Notes: generated by a model not told the origin, from the sequence alone. DNA of 64,000 nucleotides from Macrotis lagotis (GCF_037893015.1 NC_133666.1:655738869-655802868); one strand, 5' to 3'; positions 23,701 through 38,700 are shown, numbered from the stretch's first letter. Numbers and translations are program-made.

Positions 23701-26700
23701 ATTTAGACCCACTATTTTACCCTGGAAAACAGTCCCTGCCATTCTGCCTTTAATTTGTGACCGTGGTAACCAGTAACCAGCTGGATGCTGGAAGATCAGA
23801 AGAGCTTTCTTCAAATAGATTTCATGAGTCCCAAGCCCAGTGTCATTGTGGAGCACATCTCCTGAGGGACCTCCTGGACCAAGGCCCATCTTTTTATTTA
23901 TGGTCCCTTTAGATGCTTGTTCATTTGGTTCAAAACAGTCACTTCCTAGTTGGCACTCCCTTTCTGAACAGTGCTGGAAGTCCTGGTTGCTTGCTATGCA
24001 GAATTGGGGGGGGGGCACTTAGATAGTGCTGGGTTTTCTTTTTTTCTGATTAAACTGATGCCCATTGCCTTTTTCAAAGATTCAGAACAGTTCCCTATTT
24101 CATGAATTGCACCAGCTTCTATCTATAAGCTGGAGTCAATAAAGTAAGTTTCCTGTATGGTAGGAACCCATCTTTTCTACACCTTCCTATTTCTACTTTA
24201 CTTCATATTTATTTATATACTTTACTTCATATTTATTTAAAGTAATTCTTCCAGGGGCAGCTAGGTGGTGCAGTGAATAGAACACCAGCCCTGGAGTCAG
24301 GGGGACCTGAGTTCAAATTTGACCTCAGACACTAGCTGTGTGACCTTGAACAAATCACTTAATCCCATTGCATTAAATAAATAAAAAAAAATTTTAAACC
24401 ATAAAGTAATTCTGATGGAAAGGCCTTCTCTCCCCCCATCCCCCAACCTGTGCTGAAGGGTTGACCTTCAGGGGGAGGAGCGCAGCTTTTCCTTACCTCC
24501 TCCTCTCCCTCCCCAAGATCCAGGTCATCCTGGCTCTTTCAGACATCTTCTCACTCTGGACTTTAATCTTTGACTCGTCACCAGAGAAGCAGATGAGGAG
24601 GAAATGTGAAAGCCTAGCCCAGGTTGTGAGGGGACCATAGAGGCCATCCAGTGAAGTTAAGTGACTTGCCCAAGGTCACATAGAAAATGGTGGAAGATCA
24701 TTTGGGGAGAAATAAAATAAATTAGATTCTGGTGATAGCTGGAATTGAGAGAAGACACGTCCCTTCCTGATGAGCAAGAAGGTGGGACTCAGGAGGGTGA
24801 AGTGACTGACCAGGACTGTCCTGTAGAATAGGGTTTCTGATGTCTGTTCCTTTTGCTCTAAACCCTTGACTTTGTTCTTCATGCTGCTTTTCCACAGAGG
24901 TTAAGTTTTCAACACCAGCAGAAAGTTTATTTCTACAAACATTTATTAAATGCCTCCTTCGGGCAAGGCATACTTTTCCTAGATTGCTGGGGATACCATT
25001 TTTCTTTAGGGGAACTTGTAAGAGGGAGAAGGCAGGAAGAGGAGGGGGTGGGAACACTGGGAGATGGAAGAAGGCATGCATGAGAGCCAGGAACTGTCTT
25101 GACTGGGAAAAGGGAAGAAAGGAAGTGAGCCTGGAAGATCTGTGGTGAGCGCCAGGTAGAGGGGTTTATTTTGAGCCCAAGGCAGTAGCATCTCCTGGGA
25201 TTGGGGTGGTGAGACTTTTATCAGTAGTGAGGGAGATGAGAGAGCAGGGAGGCTGGAATTAGGGAAGCCTTGGAGGATGCCATCACAGTTGGCCCTGGGG
25301 AGGTGCTGTGGAGAGTCTGAACCAAGGTGGGAATTGGAAAAATAAGAAGGGAATGGGTGTAAAAAATAAAGTTAAATGGCCAGAAATAGAAAGTGAGGGT
25401 AATTAAAGAGCTGAGAGTTAATCTGAGGTGTTGAACCTCAGTACAATGGAAGTCATTGTTCCCTTGAATCAGATAGGGCCCTCACTGCAATGAGGCATCT
25501 TTTTGTGCTTCCCTAATCAGTCCCCCCCCCATCAGCTGAAATATTTAGCTGAAAAAATGGAGACCATTCACAGAGAACTTTCTTCTCTTATTCTTCATTT
25601 CATATCTCTTTGATGCCTTCTGCATCACAAGAGATAAAAAAAGAGAAATAAGCCTTTACATATCTGTCTACTTTATGCTATAATCCCCATTTTTACAGTT
25701 GAAGAAATGACTTGTACAGAGGTGTATAGTAGTGTCTGAAGCCAAAATTGAACTCAGGTCTTCCTCGCCTCCCCTAGGTCCTTGCTGGAGCAAATCCCTC
25801 TGCTTCCACAAGTGATCCTATTCCATTCTATCTTTTCCAGCCAATTGCCTCTCCCCACATAATTCTCATTCTTTCAACTTCTCTTCAGTCCCTCTCTTCT
25901 GCTACCTACTTCCCTGCTGCCTACAAACATGCCCATGTCTTCCCCATCTTCAAAACTCCCTTGATCCATCTGTCCATTCCTGCTAGCTGTTGACCTTTTT
26001 TCTTCTCTTCCATTGCTGGCCACCTTGCCAAAGCCCTCCACAATGGGGATCTCCCCTTCCTTTCCTCTTATCTTCTTTTTTAATTTTGTATCTTCACGTC
26101 TGGCCTCTTCATTCCACTGAAAATGCTCTCTGCAAAGTTATTAATGATCTCCTAATCATCGAATCCAATGGCCTTTTCTCAGTCTCCCTTCTTGATCTTT
26201 CTGAAACCCTGGGCACTGTCCTTCACTGTAGCTCCCCTCCGTTACACTCTCTTCTCTCTAGGTATGTGTGCCACTGCTCTCTTTCCCAGTCCTTCTTCTC
26301 AATCTTGGCTAAATCTTCATCTAGCTCATGCCTACTAACTCTTGAAACCTCTACACTTTTTTCACTTGGTGATCTTACCAGCTCCCTTGGATTCAGTTAT
26401 CACTTCTGTGCTGATGATTCTCAGATCTACTTATCCAGGCCTAACCTTTCTGCTGATCTCCACACACATGTTTCAAATAGGATGCTTCATGGATTCTTTT
26501 TAAACTCAACTCTCCTGGGAGTGATGACCTGGGAGGGCTGGAAATTTACTGAGATGATAAATGAAGTTTGGGGAGTATAAGGACACACCCCATCTAGTGT
26601 GTCTAGTCAAACAGTTGATTTGATCTTGATTCCAAAACTGGATGGAGGTTGGGGGTGATAAAGAAAGGGCCACTAGTCTGAAGAGTAGAACTTCTAGGCA

Positions 26701-29700
26701 AAATCTGTCATACAAGGGGAAGGAGTTATGGGAACTTGATCATCAAGGCTCATCTGAAGAAGTGATCTAAAAGAGCTAGTCTAATCAGGAGAGGAACGGA
26801 AGCAACAATAAGAATGATTTTTTTTTTCTAGGTGTTTCTCAGTCTCTTACTTTTCATTGATCTACATTGAGGATACAGTTGAGCATGTTGGTATTTTGTA
26901 TGCTTTATGAATTAAAAGTTTATTGGAGGAAATAAAAATTGTCTAATTGCTTTGCTTTTGGTGAGACCCAGTTGAGAATAGACAGCAAATGTGTAGTGGG
27001 CCCAGGTAACACAGTAGCAGGTTTTGAGTGGCATCAGGACAAGCAAAGGTGTTGATAGTAAAGGCTAGTGTATAGTTGAACTTGTTAATAACCATTGAGT
27101 CAAAACTCTTAAGGACTGGAAACCACATTGAACATGGTTTAAGTGGAGGAAGAGAATAGTAGTGACTTTAATCAGAAAAAATTTTCAGTCTTAAGGATTG
27201 TGGAGGTCACACTTAGGGATGTTGGTAAGATCTAACATTGCCATCTGTGGGTGACTGAGGTATAATAAGAACAAAGGTCAGAGGAAGGGGAAAGAAGGCA
27301 AGGTTTTTTTAAAAGGATATCCATGAGATATATTGTAATCCCTGACTTTGAGGGCAAGAGTAGGGCTGGACAATATTGTGGGATGATGAGCTGTGAAGGA
27401 CTCAGCTTTTCTCAGCAGTGCTGGGACCTAAAGACAACTTTGATGGACTTGTGATGAAAGCTATGATAATGAATACAGATTGAAGTATGCTTTTTTTCAT
27501 TTTTATTTTTCTTGAGGTTTCTTTTGGGGGCAGGGGAGTTTTTTTCTTTCACAACATAACTGTCATGGAAATAATCTGCTGCTAAGGAGAAAGAAGTACT
27601 TAGTTTTGTGAGAAGGTGATGGCACAAAAAAATAACACCCCCCCCATCTGTTTGTTTTTTCAGGACTCAAAGCCACCTGTTATTTCATTACAAAAGCTAA
27701 TTGTAAGGGAGGTAGCAAATGAGGAAAAAGCAATGTTTCTAATCAGTGCCTCCCTGAAAGGACCGGAAATGTATGAGATTTATACATGCTCCAAAGAAGA
27801 GAGAAATTCCTGGATGGCCTTGATCCGCAGAGCTGTGGAAAGGTAAATAAAAACTTTGGAAGGGTTTTCTTTTCCATTTGTGCATTTGTTTCATTCAGTG
27901 TTAACATTTTTCCTTTGTAGCCAAAAGAAAGTTAACTGTATTTTAGTTCTTAATAACTTAATAAGTGGCTAAGCAGCTGATAAGAATTCTGTAAGTCAGT
28001 CAGAGAGGGCTCTCTTCTCTCTCCCATACTTGGGGGGGGGGTTCCCTTTGAGAAGAGCTGTGCATGCCCTTCCCCCTTTTAACTTCTATCCTCTATGCAG
28101 ATAGAGTCCTCCACAAATGTCTGCTGGTTTGTTTCTTCCTATTCCTTCTGCTTTTTTTTCTAAGTTAGTGATGAACAGGTTTTACTCAGTGTCCCTTGTA
28201 AAGAAACCAGAGAAAAGCAGTCAGGCCACAACAGTGTCCCTCCCTTCTTCCTTTAGTTGTCCTGATGGGGAAGAAGAGCCATTCAGTGAGGCTGAAGAAG
28301 ACAGAAAAATGGCTGAGGCCCGAGCTGTAAAATTAAAAGAATTCCAAGGTAAAGGGACCAGGAGCAAATTCTACCAGGAGGGTCTGAGCCCCCTATACCT
28401 GGAATGGGTGTGGATGTGGGTTGAAGTTCTTCCCTTGCCTGAGACAGCTGCTGGCAGCAGAATATCATTGGGGCAGCAGCAAGGAAAAGGGGAAGTGCAG
28501 CATCCAGACATTACCTTGTTTCAACCTTGAGTTAAGCTCTCGAGAAGTCATTTGTGATAGGTTTGTAAACTTAAAACTGAAAGAAACTTAAGAAGTCATC
28601 TAGTTCAGGCCCCTCGTTTTATAGATGAAGAAACTTGAGTCATGGAGAAGTGAAGAGGCCTGCTCCAGGATACCCTGCCGACAGTGGCAGAGCTGGTTTG
28701 AACCCAGATCCTCTACCTCAATCTAGAGCTCTCCAGAGTTGCCAACAGCTTGAGAAGAAAAATGGAAACAGTTGTTGTTCTTTGCCAAGATCCTCCTCAG
28801 GCAGCTTGCTGGGCAGGCCAGAATAAAGAAGCCAGGAATCAGAAAAGGGGGGTGCCAGATAGCTGGGAGCAAAGCTGGACATTGATTACTTTGTAGCACA
28901 AAGTCAGCTCCTCCCTGATTGGACACAGAGCCAGTGTCCATGGGCTGGGAGTGGTCTCTGCAGCTTGACACCCTCTCTAGTGAGCTGGTAGCAGTCTCTC
29001 ATCTAAGGGGATCAGTCCCCTGAGCATCAGAGGCTTCTGAGGGAGAAGGCCCATAACAGTCATCCTGGGGACCAGGTAGCAGAGCATATGAAGTCCAGGT
29101 GTGGAATGTTGGGGAGGGGGCCTCACTTGCACTGCGCCAACATCTCCTGAATGCCTCACAGCTAGGACAGTGTTGATAATACAGCCTGTTGGAAATAGCC
29201 ATTTCTGTTTCTGTGTCATTTGAAGGAATTCTTGAGATTTTTGCACTTCCCAGGTTAGTATAGTAGAGGTAGATAGAATGCCAAATAGAGTCAGGAAGCC
29301 TAGAAAAGTCTCAGATATTTCTGTTACTTCAACTCTAAAATAGGCACAAAAATACCTGGCAAGGTTGCTGTGAATGTAATACTTTGTAAATCTTATTAGC
29401 AAGCTATAAGCATGTGAGTGGTTCTTGCTGACCTAAATCACAGGTTGGCTCTTTAGGCAAGTCTAAGGTATTCCAACCAGTCTCCTGGTTGTCTCGGAAA
29501 CATTCTTTTGTCTTACTCATTTTGGCCCCAGCCACACTGAGAGGTTTCTATTGTATAAAATAACAAATTAACCTGGTAGATACCAGCACTCTTTTCACTT
29601 GACTCTTTTTTTTTTAGAGCGTTTAAGCAAGAAAGATGAGATGATTGCTCAAAGTCTCCATGAGAAACTACAGATTTATTCAGAAATGTCTGAGATGAAC

Positions 29701-32700
29701 AACTTTGAAGATCTTCCTGGTTCCCAGTCCAGGTTCATTTTCCGAGGAGGGGAACCCTCAGAGATCCTGCAAGGCGAGATGATTCTGAAGTCGGCAATAT
29801 CTGAAAGTAGGTAACAAAAGACCCTCCCAGAGTGTGGCCAGGATGACCCCACTCATGAAAATGTGCCTTAGAACTGTAAGACTTAGTTCTTGATAAGGAC
29901 TCATATACCCCCATTCCAGCTCCTTCATTTTACAGAGCGTGAAACTAAAGCCGGAAGAAAGAGTCATTGACAAAGCAGAGACGCCCAGTGATGATGGGAC
30001 ATCTCCTGAGACATCAGGGTGCCCACACTGACTCATCCACAAACATTCATTCACAGCATATGTAGGAAGCTCTTCCTTTATCCGAGTTAAGGAGTGGAAA
30101 GGACTCAACCCCAAGAGTGACTCAGGCGCAGGGCTAGTCCTTGGACACGCTTTCACATGTTTGTCCGTGGACAAAGCTACTGTTTCTTTGGTTATCCTGA
30201 ATTCACATTTCAAAAAAGTAACTTTCTTGAACTGATGACAAAATCTATGGCTATTGGCATCCTTGAATCAGATATCACTATGGACTATTTTGCTTTGTCT
30301 CTTCCATGGCCACAGTCTTGGCCTGCTCACCTCTTAAGGGCTGGGTAAGGGCATGGCTTAAATCAGCAGGAATCACTCAATATTGTTTTAAACACGGCTC
30401 AGAGGGGGCGGCTAGGTGATGGAGTGGATAGAGCACTGGCCTTGGAGTCAGAAGTACCCGAGTTCAAATCCGGCCTCAGACACATGGCCTTGGGCAAGCC
30501 ACTTAACCCCATTGCCTTGCAAAATCTAATAAATAAATAAACACAGCTCAGGATATGAACTTTAATGATAGTAGTCATCTTCAAAGAAACAAATTAGAAA
30601 GCCCACAATGTCCCTTTAACTTCTTGTGCAGACATTGGTTTCTTGTTTCTTTTGGCAATAGTAATAAGAATGGACCAAAACTCGAATTCCTGTGTGAAAG
30701 AGATGTGAGGTTCTGTGTTTCTTTCTGGGTGTCTGACCACCTTACTAGATGACAGCAATAATTCTATGTTCTCTCTTTCTTTCTCTAGTTGAGAATATCC
30801 AGAACCTGATCTATAAACAGCTGGGGAATAGCAACTGTCGAGTCGAAGATAGCAGTGGAGGGGATGATTTCTTATTACCCAGGAGAGCAGAGACTTTTGG
30901 AGGCTATGACAGTAATACAAGCCCAAATAAAAGTAAGCAGTCAGACACAATCTCTTACCCCTCACCCCAACCCTTACCCCCCAGATGACATCAGGGGGTC
31001 CATCTTGTCTTGATAGTAATGTATCCTGGTCTGGCCATGGTACCTGTGGGTACATTGATAGACACATCAGTTTTACCTTTTAGCCTAATTTGTTCCTCAT
31101 ACTCTTTGGAATGTGATGTTCTATGACTGCATTGGAAACACTGAAAAATCAGGCAAAACCCTGCCATTAACATAGACCCTGGAAAGACCTTTCATAGTAA
31201 TTTTTTCTGTGGACTTCCCAGGAGCTGTTTCCAAAAGTAGATTTAAATCTCAAATTGGCTTCTCCACTTTGTCCTTTGGCCAATCTTGGCAAGTCTCCTC
31301 TTCTTGTTTTTGCTTTTCTTGGCTTGGTTTCAGAATGCTGTTTAGTCACCAATTTTGGAACTTTTTCTGATAATTGGCAAGTTTGTTTCTAATTCCAATT
31401 GCTAGTCATTCTCCTTCCAAAACTAAATTTGGCCTCTGTGATATCCTAATAAGATTGTCTTAGGAATTTATTTTTTGTCTGTTTTTAAGATGCTAGTTTT
31501 AAGAAAAAGGTCTGCAATAGTGATGCCTGGTTTAGAGACCGGAAAAATCCCCTTACCAGCTCAGACTCACAGCTTGGTGACCTTTCAGGAGATTCTGAAG
31601 AAGGATCACAGACAGTATGTTTTTCTTCATTTTAATTCTCTGTATTTTAAAAATGAGTCCATAATGATGAAGCATACTATCCACCTCCAGAGAAAGAACT
31701 GATATTGTTTGAATACAGTTACCCCATGCTACTTTTTTTTCACTTTCTTTCATTCTTTTTCTTTTGAATCTTAAACATAATGACTACATGGAAATGTTTT
31801 GTGATTTCACATGTATTACCTTTATCTGATTGCCTAACTGTCCCAGGAAATAGGGAGGGGAGGGAAGGATAGAATTTGGAATTCAAAATATTTTTTAAAG
31901 TTTAAATGTAATTAGAGAAAATATATTTTTTAAAAATAAAAATATTTAAAAATAAAATTGAATCCAACTGCATGAGAATGGGCAGCAAAGAGTAGATAAA
32001 CTTCCTCACTGAGACCAGTGCATGCCCTGGTGGGAGTGAGAATACAAGGAGTACTGGAAAGAGCAGTGTCACCAATGATGGCGATGTCATTAGGTCAATC
32101 AGGCCTCGTGAGTGCTGGCAGTGGGAAAAGCAAGAAAGGAAGCAAGCTTCTCAACTATGGGGCAGTCACTCCAGAAAGCATATTGGAAGAAGTGAGATGT
32201 TGGGGGAGAGGAAGATAGAGGAATTGGAGTGGGGAATGGGGGGAGGGAGGTTTCAAAATCATTGGAATGGAAAAAATAGGAAGGAGCAGAAGTTCATTGA
32301 GGGAGATAATTTAGTTTGCTCAGGGTCCTCCCTCAACTCTGGAAGCCTGACTACTAGTGTGACCTTGGACCTTGGCCTTTCTAAACCTCAAGTTCCTTAG
32401 CAGTTCAGTCTAGGTGGGACTTTTTCTATTATATTATGCTTTTAATTATAAACTTAAGATTATGTGATATCTTTAACATATATTATTAACTGTGTAAAAT
32501 AATATATACTCTATTAAATATAATTACATATTATATATGTTATATTTTTATTAAGGATGTGATTATATATTATTTGCTATGTAATAAAACTAATTTGTAT
32601 CCTTCTGTGGTACTCTTTTCAGACTGAGGTAACCCAAGTGGACTGGAACAACAGTGTCCCACCAGGAATAATGGAACCTGAGGTACTCACCCTGAACAAA

Positions 32701-35700
32701 GTCATTTTTGCTTTCTCAGCCATGCTATATTGGGTTCATCTCAGCCCAGAATACACCCATATGTTTCTGTCAAGAGCAGTACAAGTTCATTCCCAGTTCT
32801 GCAGCTGGTCCTTCCTCTTTTTCACTCTCCAGGCTCTCCCCAGCCCTTTGTGACCAAGCTCTAATCCTAGTGAAATTTTCATCTTAGACTTAACAAATCT
32901 AGTGAATGTTTTTTCATCTTTATAGCTTCCTTGACTTTTCTGAAGTTTTTTAACACTCCTTCCCTATATGGCTGCTTTTTGGTCAGGATTCATTTGGATC
33001 CTGATCTTTTTTTCTGAACCACTAAGTGAATATTCACAAATATTCTCTCCTTTAATAGTCTTTTTAATCTCAGGACTTTAACTTCTATTTCTGGGTCCAT
33101 AATTTTTTTTTAAGGTTTTTTTTTTTTTTTTTGCAAGGCAATGGGGTTAAGTGGCTTTCCCAAGGCCACACAGCTAGGTAATTATTAAGTGTCTAAGGCC
33201 GTATTTGAACACAGGTACTCCTGACTCCAGGGCCGGTGCTTTATCCACTGCTCCACCTAGCTGCCCCTGGGTCCATAATTTCTATATCTTTATTTCTCAT
33301 TCTGACCTCTCTTCTCAAACCACAGTGTTCATTTTCATCTCTCAAAAGAGAGATACAGAGACAGCTAAGTGGCGCAGTGGATAAAGCACCGGCCCTGGAG
33401 TCAGGGGTACCTGGGGTCAAATCTGGTCTCAGACACTTAATAACTACCTAGCTGTGTGGCCTTGGGCAAGCAAGCCCCATTTGCCTTGCAAAAACCTGGA
33501 AAAAAAAAAGAGAGATTACAGAATGAGACAGGAATTTTTAGCCATTATGGATTTGCTTTTCTTCACCATGGTGTTGTTCAGTCATTTTTCAGTCACGTAC
33601 TGGTCTTTGTAACCCCATTTAGGTTTTTCTTAGCAGAGATATTGGAGTGGTTTGTCATTCCCTTACCACCTCATTTTACACATGAGGAAACTGAGGCAAA
33701 TAGGGTTAAATGACTTGCCCTGCTCACACAGTAAGTTTCTGAGGCCAGACTTGAACCCAGGGAGGTGAATCTTCCTGACTCCAGGCCCAGCTTCACTTCA
33801 TATTTTTTACAAAGTTTTGGTTGGTCAGCATATCTGCCTTTTTCTAAATGTAGGGTGGGAAAATGGGAAACAAAAATATAAATGTTAATTTTTAAAAAGA
33901 GATTTAAAAGCTACTAGTAAGATCTCTCTACTAGGGTATCCTAATGAAATTTAAATTTATTTCTCCCTCCTACTGTCACTGTTTCTGGTGCATCTATTCA
34001 TTCAGTTTCCCATTTTTTGTAATCATTGTTGCCTCTTGTTTCTCATTTACAAAGGCCTTCCAATTCTGCATTATCCCTCTTGTGCATTTCTGTTGCCACC
34101 TCCCTAGTTAACATAATTCCTTATCATTCCTCACTTGAGCTACTGCTCCCCCCCCACACACACACACCTTTCATCCTTGCTCCGATAATGCCTGGACTCT
34201 CTGCCCCATAGTGCCACCCACTGTTCTATCTTTGTAGCTTTAGTTTGTATTATTCTTTTCCACACTTTCTACTTCTCATTGAGTCTCTCCTAGGAAACAC
34301 CTCATGGTCTCCCAAGATTCATACATTATGTTTCTTGTACCTAGTCCCCCTCTTCCTCTTGCCTGTTGAATACCTGTCTTTCCTTTAAAGTCCAAGTCAT
34401 CTGCCCTCTCTTTTCTGTATGACCTCCCCGTATCACTAAAGGCACTTAGCCTGTCATGGGCTAGTAGATGTCTTATCCTTTTGTAAAACTCTTAGCTCCA
34501 CAAAGAACTTGACCTAAATTTTTTGACATCACAGCCACTAGGACAGTGTATCCAGTGGGTATTTAGTCAATGTACATTATTTTAAATACCAATTCAAACC
34601 AGTGTCGTTTTCTTCTAAAAATCCTTCTTTTCTTCTCAGCTTGTGCAAAGAATACAGACACTATCACAGCTGCTTCTCAGTCTTCAGGTAAAACATGGAC
34701 TTTTTTTAATTGGAATTTTATTTTTCTAGTTACATGCAATGATAGTTTTTCAACATTCGTCCATTTGCAGATTCATGAGTTCCACATTTTTCCCTTCCCT
34801 CCCCCCTCCCCATGGTGGCAAACAGTCTGATAAAAGTTGTACATGTACAGTTCTATTTAACATATTTCCATATCAGTCTTGTTGTGAAAAAGGAATTAGA
34901 ACTAAGAATAGGGCTTACTGCCATACCACCCTGAAGTGCCCGATTTCGTCTGATCTCAGAAACTAAGTAGGGTTGGGCTTGGTTAGTACTTGAAATGGGA
35001 GAACTAAGGAGGGGCAAAACATGAGAGAAAAAAAGGAAAAACTTAAAAGAAGCTTGAAAAGTGAACATAGGATGCTTTGCTCCACATTTAGAATCCATAG
35101 ATTTTCCCTCTAGATGTGGATGGCATTGTCCATTGCAAGTCTTCCCAAACTTGTCCTTGACCTCTGAGCTGCATCCATCCGAGTTGATCAACTCACAATA
35201 TTGTTGTTAATGTGTACAGTGTTCTCTTGAAAACACGGGCATTTAGAAAATAAATTAATTAACTGTTTTCTTGTATATAACTTGTAGTCTGAGAGGACAT
35301 AGTTTTTTTAATCTTTTATTATTTAATGATCACTGAAACCCTGCCCCCTGGTGGTCTCAATCCTTCCTGACTGCTCTGTTCTGGGTCTTTTAGGCAGTGG
35401 TTGCTCAGCAGGACAGTTACATTGAAATGCAGAGGGCCATGATCCTGGACCGAGAAAAGCAGTATAGGCTGCAGTCAACCCGTGGAAACTTCCTGTTAGA
35501 ACAGGAGAAGCAGCGGAACTTTGAGAAGCAGAGAGAAGAGTTAGCCAATGTTCAAAAGCTCCAGAACCAGCTGAAGCAGGAACAGCAACGCTGGGAGCGT
35601 GAGCGCAGCCGGCAGCAGAGAGAACTGGAATACACTGAGGCCCGGCTGCAGGAGCGTGAGAAGGAGTCCCAGCAGCTCCGGGAGAGGCTGAGCCAGGACA

Positions 35701-38700
35701 GAGAGGAGCTGGACCGGCAACGGGAGGCCTACCAGCATGATCTGGAGAGGCTCCGGGAGTCTCAGCGAGCTGTGGAGAAGGAAAAGGAGCGGATGGAACT
35801 TCTAAAGAAATTGAAGAAGCAGAACACAATGCCTGGTGCCTTACCTCCTGAAGGGGGAGAGGTGAGGCAGTCATGGGCTTTGGGAGGGGGCTGGGTTTTG
35901 AGAAGGCTTAGGAAGGAGACAGCTCAGGCTTTGGCTGAATATTGGGCTTTTTTCTCATTGGAAACAGGAGTTTCTGACTTTGACAATGGAACTGGATTGA
36001 TGGGGGGTGTATTAAAACTGAATCTGATGGGAGTTCAAAAGGGATAACTGCAAAGTCTTAACTGTAGATGTAAAAACGGCCAATTGTGAGCTTTTTTGTT
36101 TGTCATCTCACATTGTTGACTCACTGAGCTTTTGATTTAGGTTAATTTTTAAAGCTTTGCCCTGACGTCAAGTAGTTTATTACCCAGTCCTCTTGTCCTG
36201 ACCACATCTGATGTGACTCTATTTAAGTTGCTGATAAAAATGACAAGTAACATCAAATATGCTTGGGCCACACCACTGGAAACCATCTTTCATCAATTCG
36301 ACCTGTTCAAATTCCATCTACTTGTATTATCATTCACTTTGCTAAATATCTAGTCAGACTATAACTGCAACATTCCCTTGCTTTATCAGTTTAGTAACTG
36401 GACAAGAAGGAAATCAGATTAGTCTGCTCCAAGTGGAGACATGACTTGCCCCCCTTTCCTGAGCAGAGCCAGCCTGATGGGGATCTGCCAGACCCCTTCT
36501 TAATGACCATACTTTCCTTTTCTACATGTACATTAACCATCACATTAATATGTTCTAGAATTTTGTCACTTGCCAAGGTTGTTGGTGAAGGGATGTGTTT
36601 GATCAGGTCCTTTCTAGCTCCAGGATCATTATGATTTTATGACTGAAAAATGTGACCTAGGAAAGAAGTCCTAAGTATTAAGGGCTTTGGAACATGAATC
36701 ATCAAGTATTGTTCTTTGTTAGAATAAAATAATTACTGAAGTGAACCTGAATGTCCTGAAGAACTCCAGGTGGATGCTGAAGGACATGCATCCTGTCCCT
36801 GCCCATCATTCCAGTTTAGTTCAGGACAGAAGCCATATATACCAGAAACTGTAGACACAGGGAATGAACCAGGATTAGGACCTAGGAAGTGCCCTAGCAA
36901 GTTGACCGAAGGAGAATACACTCCCAGCCAGGAACCTGTGGGTTTTACCTGGTGGCGGTATTTCCTGCTTAAACAGAAAAGCATTGAGGAAAGGTTGGGG
37001 ATGGAGCAGGGATGGCAGCAATGAATTGAGCTGAATCAAAACTGAGTTTTCTCTTCTAGGGCCACGCCCTGGGCACCTCCTCTAGTTTCAATGGTGAAGG
37101 CCTCGAGGGGGCTGTGCAATTAGCCAAGCCCTTAGGGAGGACCAGCACCCTGTTGTCCAGTTCTGATTACGCGGAGCGTCCAGAGGTGTCTCGTCGGGAC
37201 AGCACAGCCGAGGGTCGCCTGGTGAAGAGCGACGTGCCGATTCAGTTACTGAGTGCCACCAACCAGATCCAGAAGCAAGCTGCCGTCCAGCAGCAGATTC
37301 CTACCAAGCTGGCCGTGCTCACAAAGGGGAGCAAGGAGAAAGGGGGGAAAAGCAAAGCTTCGCAGCGGTCTGACAGCTCCAGTTAGTGTTTCCACTTGTA
37401 CCTCCCCCCTCTCCTTTTGGGGCTCTCTGTATGCCTTTGGCCAGTCCAGGCATATTTGGACTAGGCCAGGTTCCCCCTGTGTTGGTGACCCAGCTGATCC
37501 CCCACTGCACCTGAGAGTCTTGGTTCAAGGCTCACTGGCCAGTTTCCTGGGGCAGAAGAGAAGCCAGTCCCCACTGGGCAAGGAAGTAGCCTGCAGAGGA
37601 ATCGAAAGTCATTACTGTTGTTGATACAGTTAGTTGGGGGAGTCATGAACTATAAGAAATGAAACAGACTCTTCTTAGAAAGAAGAGGTGTGAAGAGAAA
37701 ATGGAACCTTTGTAAACTTGTGGCCCTCCTGAGGGTCACATCCCTTTTTTTTCCTGTCTTGATCACTAAAAGGAGATGGAGAATTTGTAAGGGTGGGTGT
37801 TCCTCAGATGAGCCAGGCTAGAGCCAGCACTAAAGGGCTTTTAGAATTGCAGAAATAGAAGCATAAGCTATATTTACCACTGAGAAGACAATTTAAAGCT
37901 GCACTCTCTGCAGTGAGAGACAACACTAATGCCACAAATCTGGCCACTTTCTGAAAACATCCTCTTAAAAATACCTTAGAGTTCTACTCCAGATGTGAAG
38001 CCTTGGGGAGCCTCTTGCTTGGTGGGCCATAAGAGTAGAGTGTCGCCTGGGCTCTTGGGCTATGGTTTGGTCCAGAGTGATTGTGTTTGGGCAACTGCAT
38101 CCCTGTATTGCCCAATTCCTCCAGAGAGCCCTGGCTTTAATTATGGCAAAGAACAGAAGACCGCTCACCCATGAAAAAGAACCAAATGATGAGAGCTTTG
38201 GATTGTACTTAATATCCTTAGAACCAGAAGCCAGGAAGCACTTTAACTTGTGGTGCAGAAATGAGGAAGAAACCCAGGTTAGCTTGTGTGTGCCTCTCAC
38301 TCCCCCCTAAGGCTTTTGCCTCCTTATTTGACATTTTTATAAGGTAGATTGTTGCTCATGTGGTTACTGCTGTTTGTGAGAGGGAGTGTGAGGGCAGGGA
38401 GGGACCCTAAGATGAAAACAACCACTTGTATTTGATCCACCACAGAACTGTTCTATGATTAAGAATACTCCATATATAGAAACACATGTATATGCTATTC
38501 TTTGTTTTAATTACATGTGAATTTGAGGTGAAGACTTAGATTTGGGATTAGCATTGCCTAGTAGTGTACAGCCACATCTGTGGTGAAAGGCTGGCATTTA
38601 TTCAGGTACCATCTCTCACATCTGCTTGTGTGGCAACAGAGATGGAGGGGAGGGCAACACTCTCCCCCACCCCCAGCTGTTTTTTGCCATCTAAATGTTT

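Larger units (their letters stand above)
18152..27663 (+). other. ARHGEF18: ARHGEF18 intron 8, 9.5 kb
   Basis: The longest intron, dividing the PH domain. It is filled by L1, L2-like and SINE insertions. No additional exon was recognised. Confidence 0.9.

Noticed and set aside
25990..26580. 196-codon open frame that looks like an independent gene
   Set aside because: It contains an L2/CR1 palm motif and lies in an intron; a LINE relic.
34912..35002. Functional 5S rRNA gene
   Set aside because: 3' truncated, substitutions in the internal promoter, no terminator T-run after it.
35323..35874. 183-codon minus-strand frame
   Set aside because: Antisense of the ARHGEF18 coiled-coil exon.
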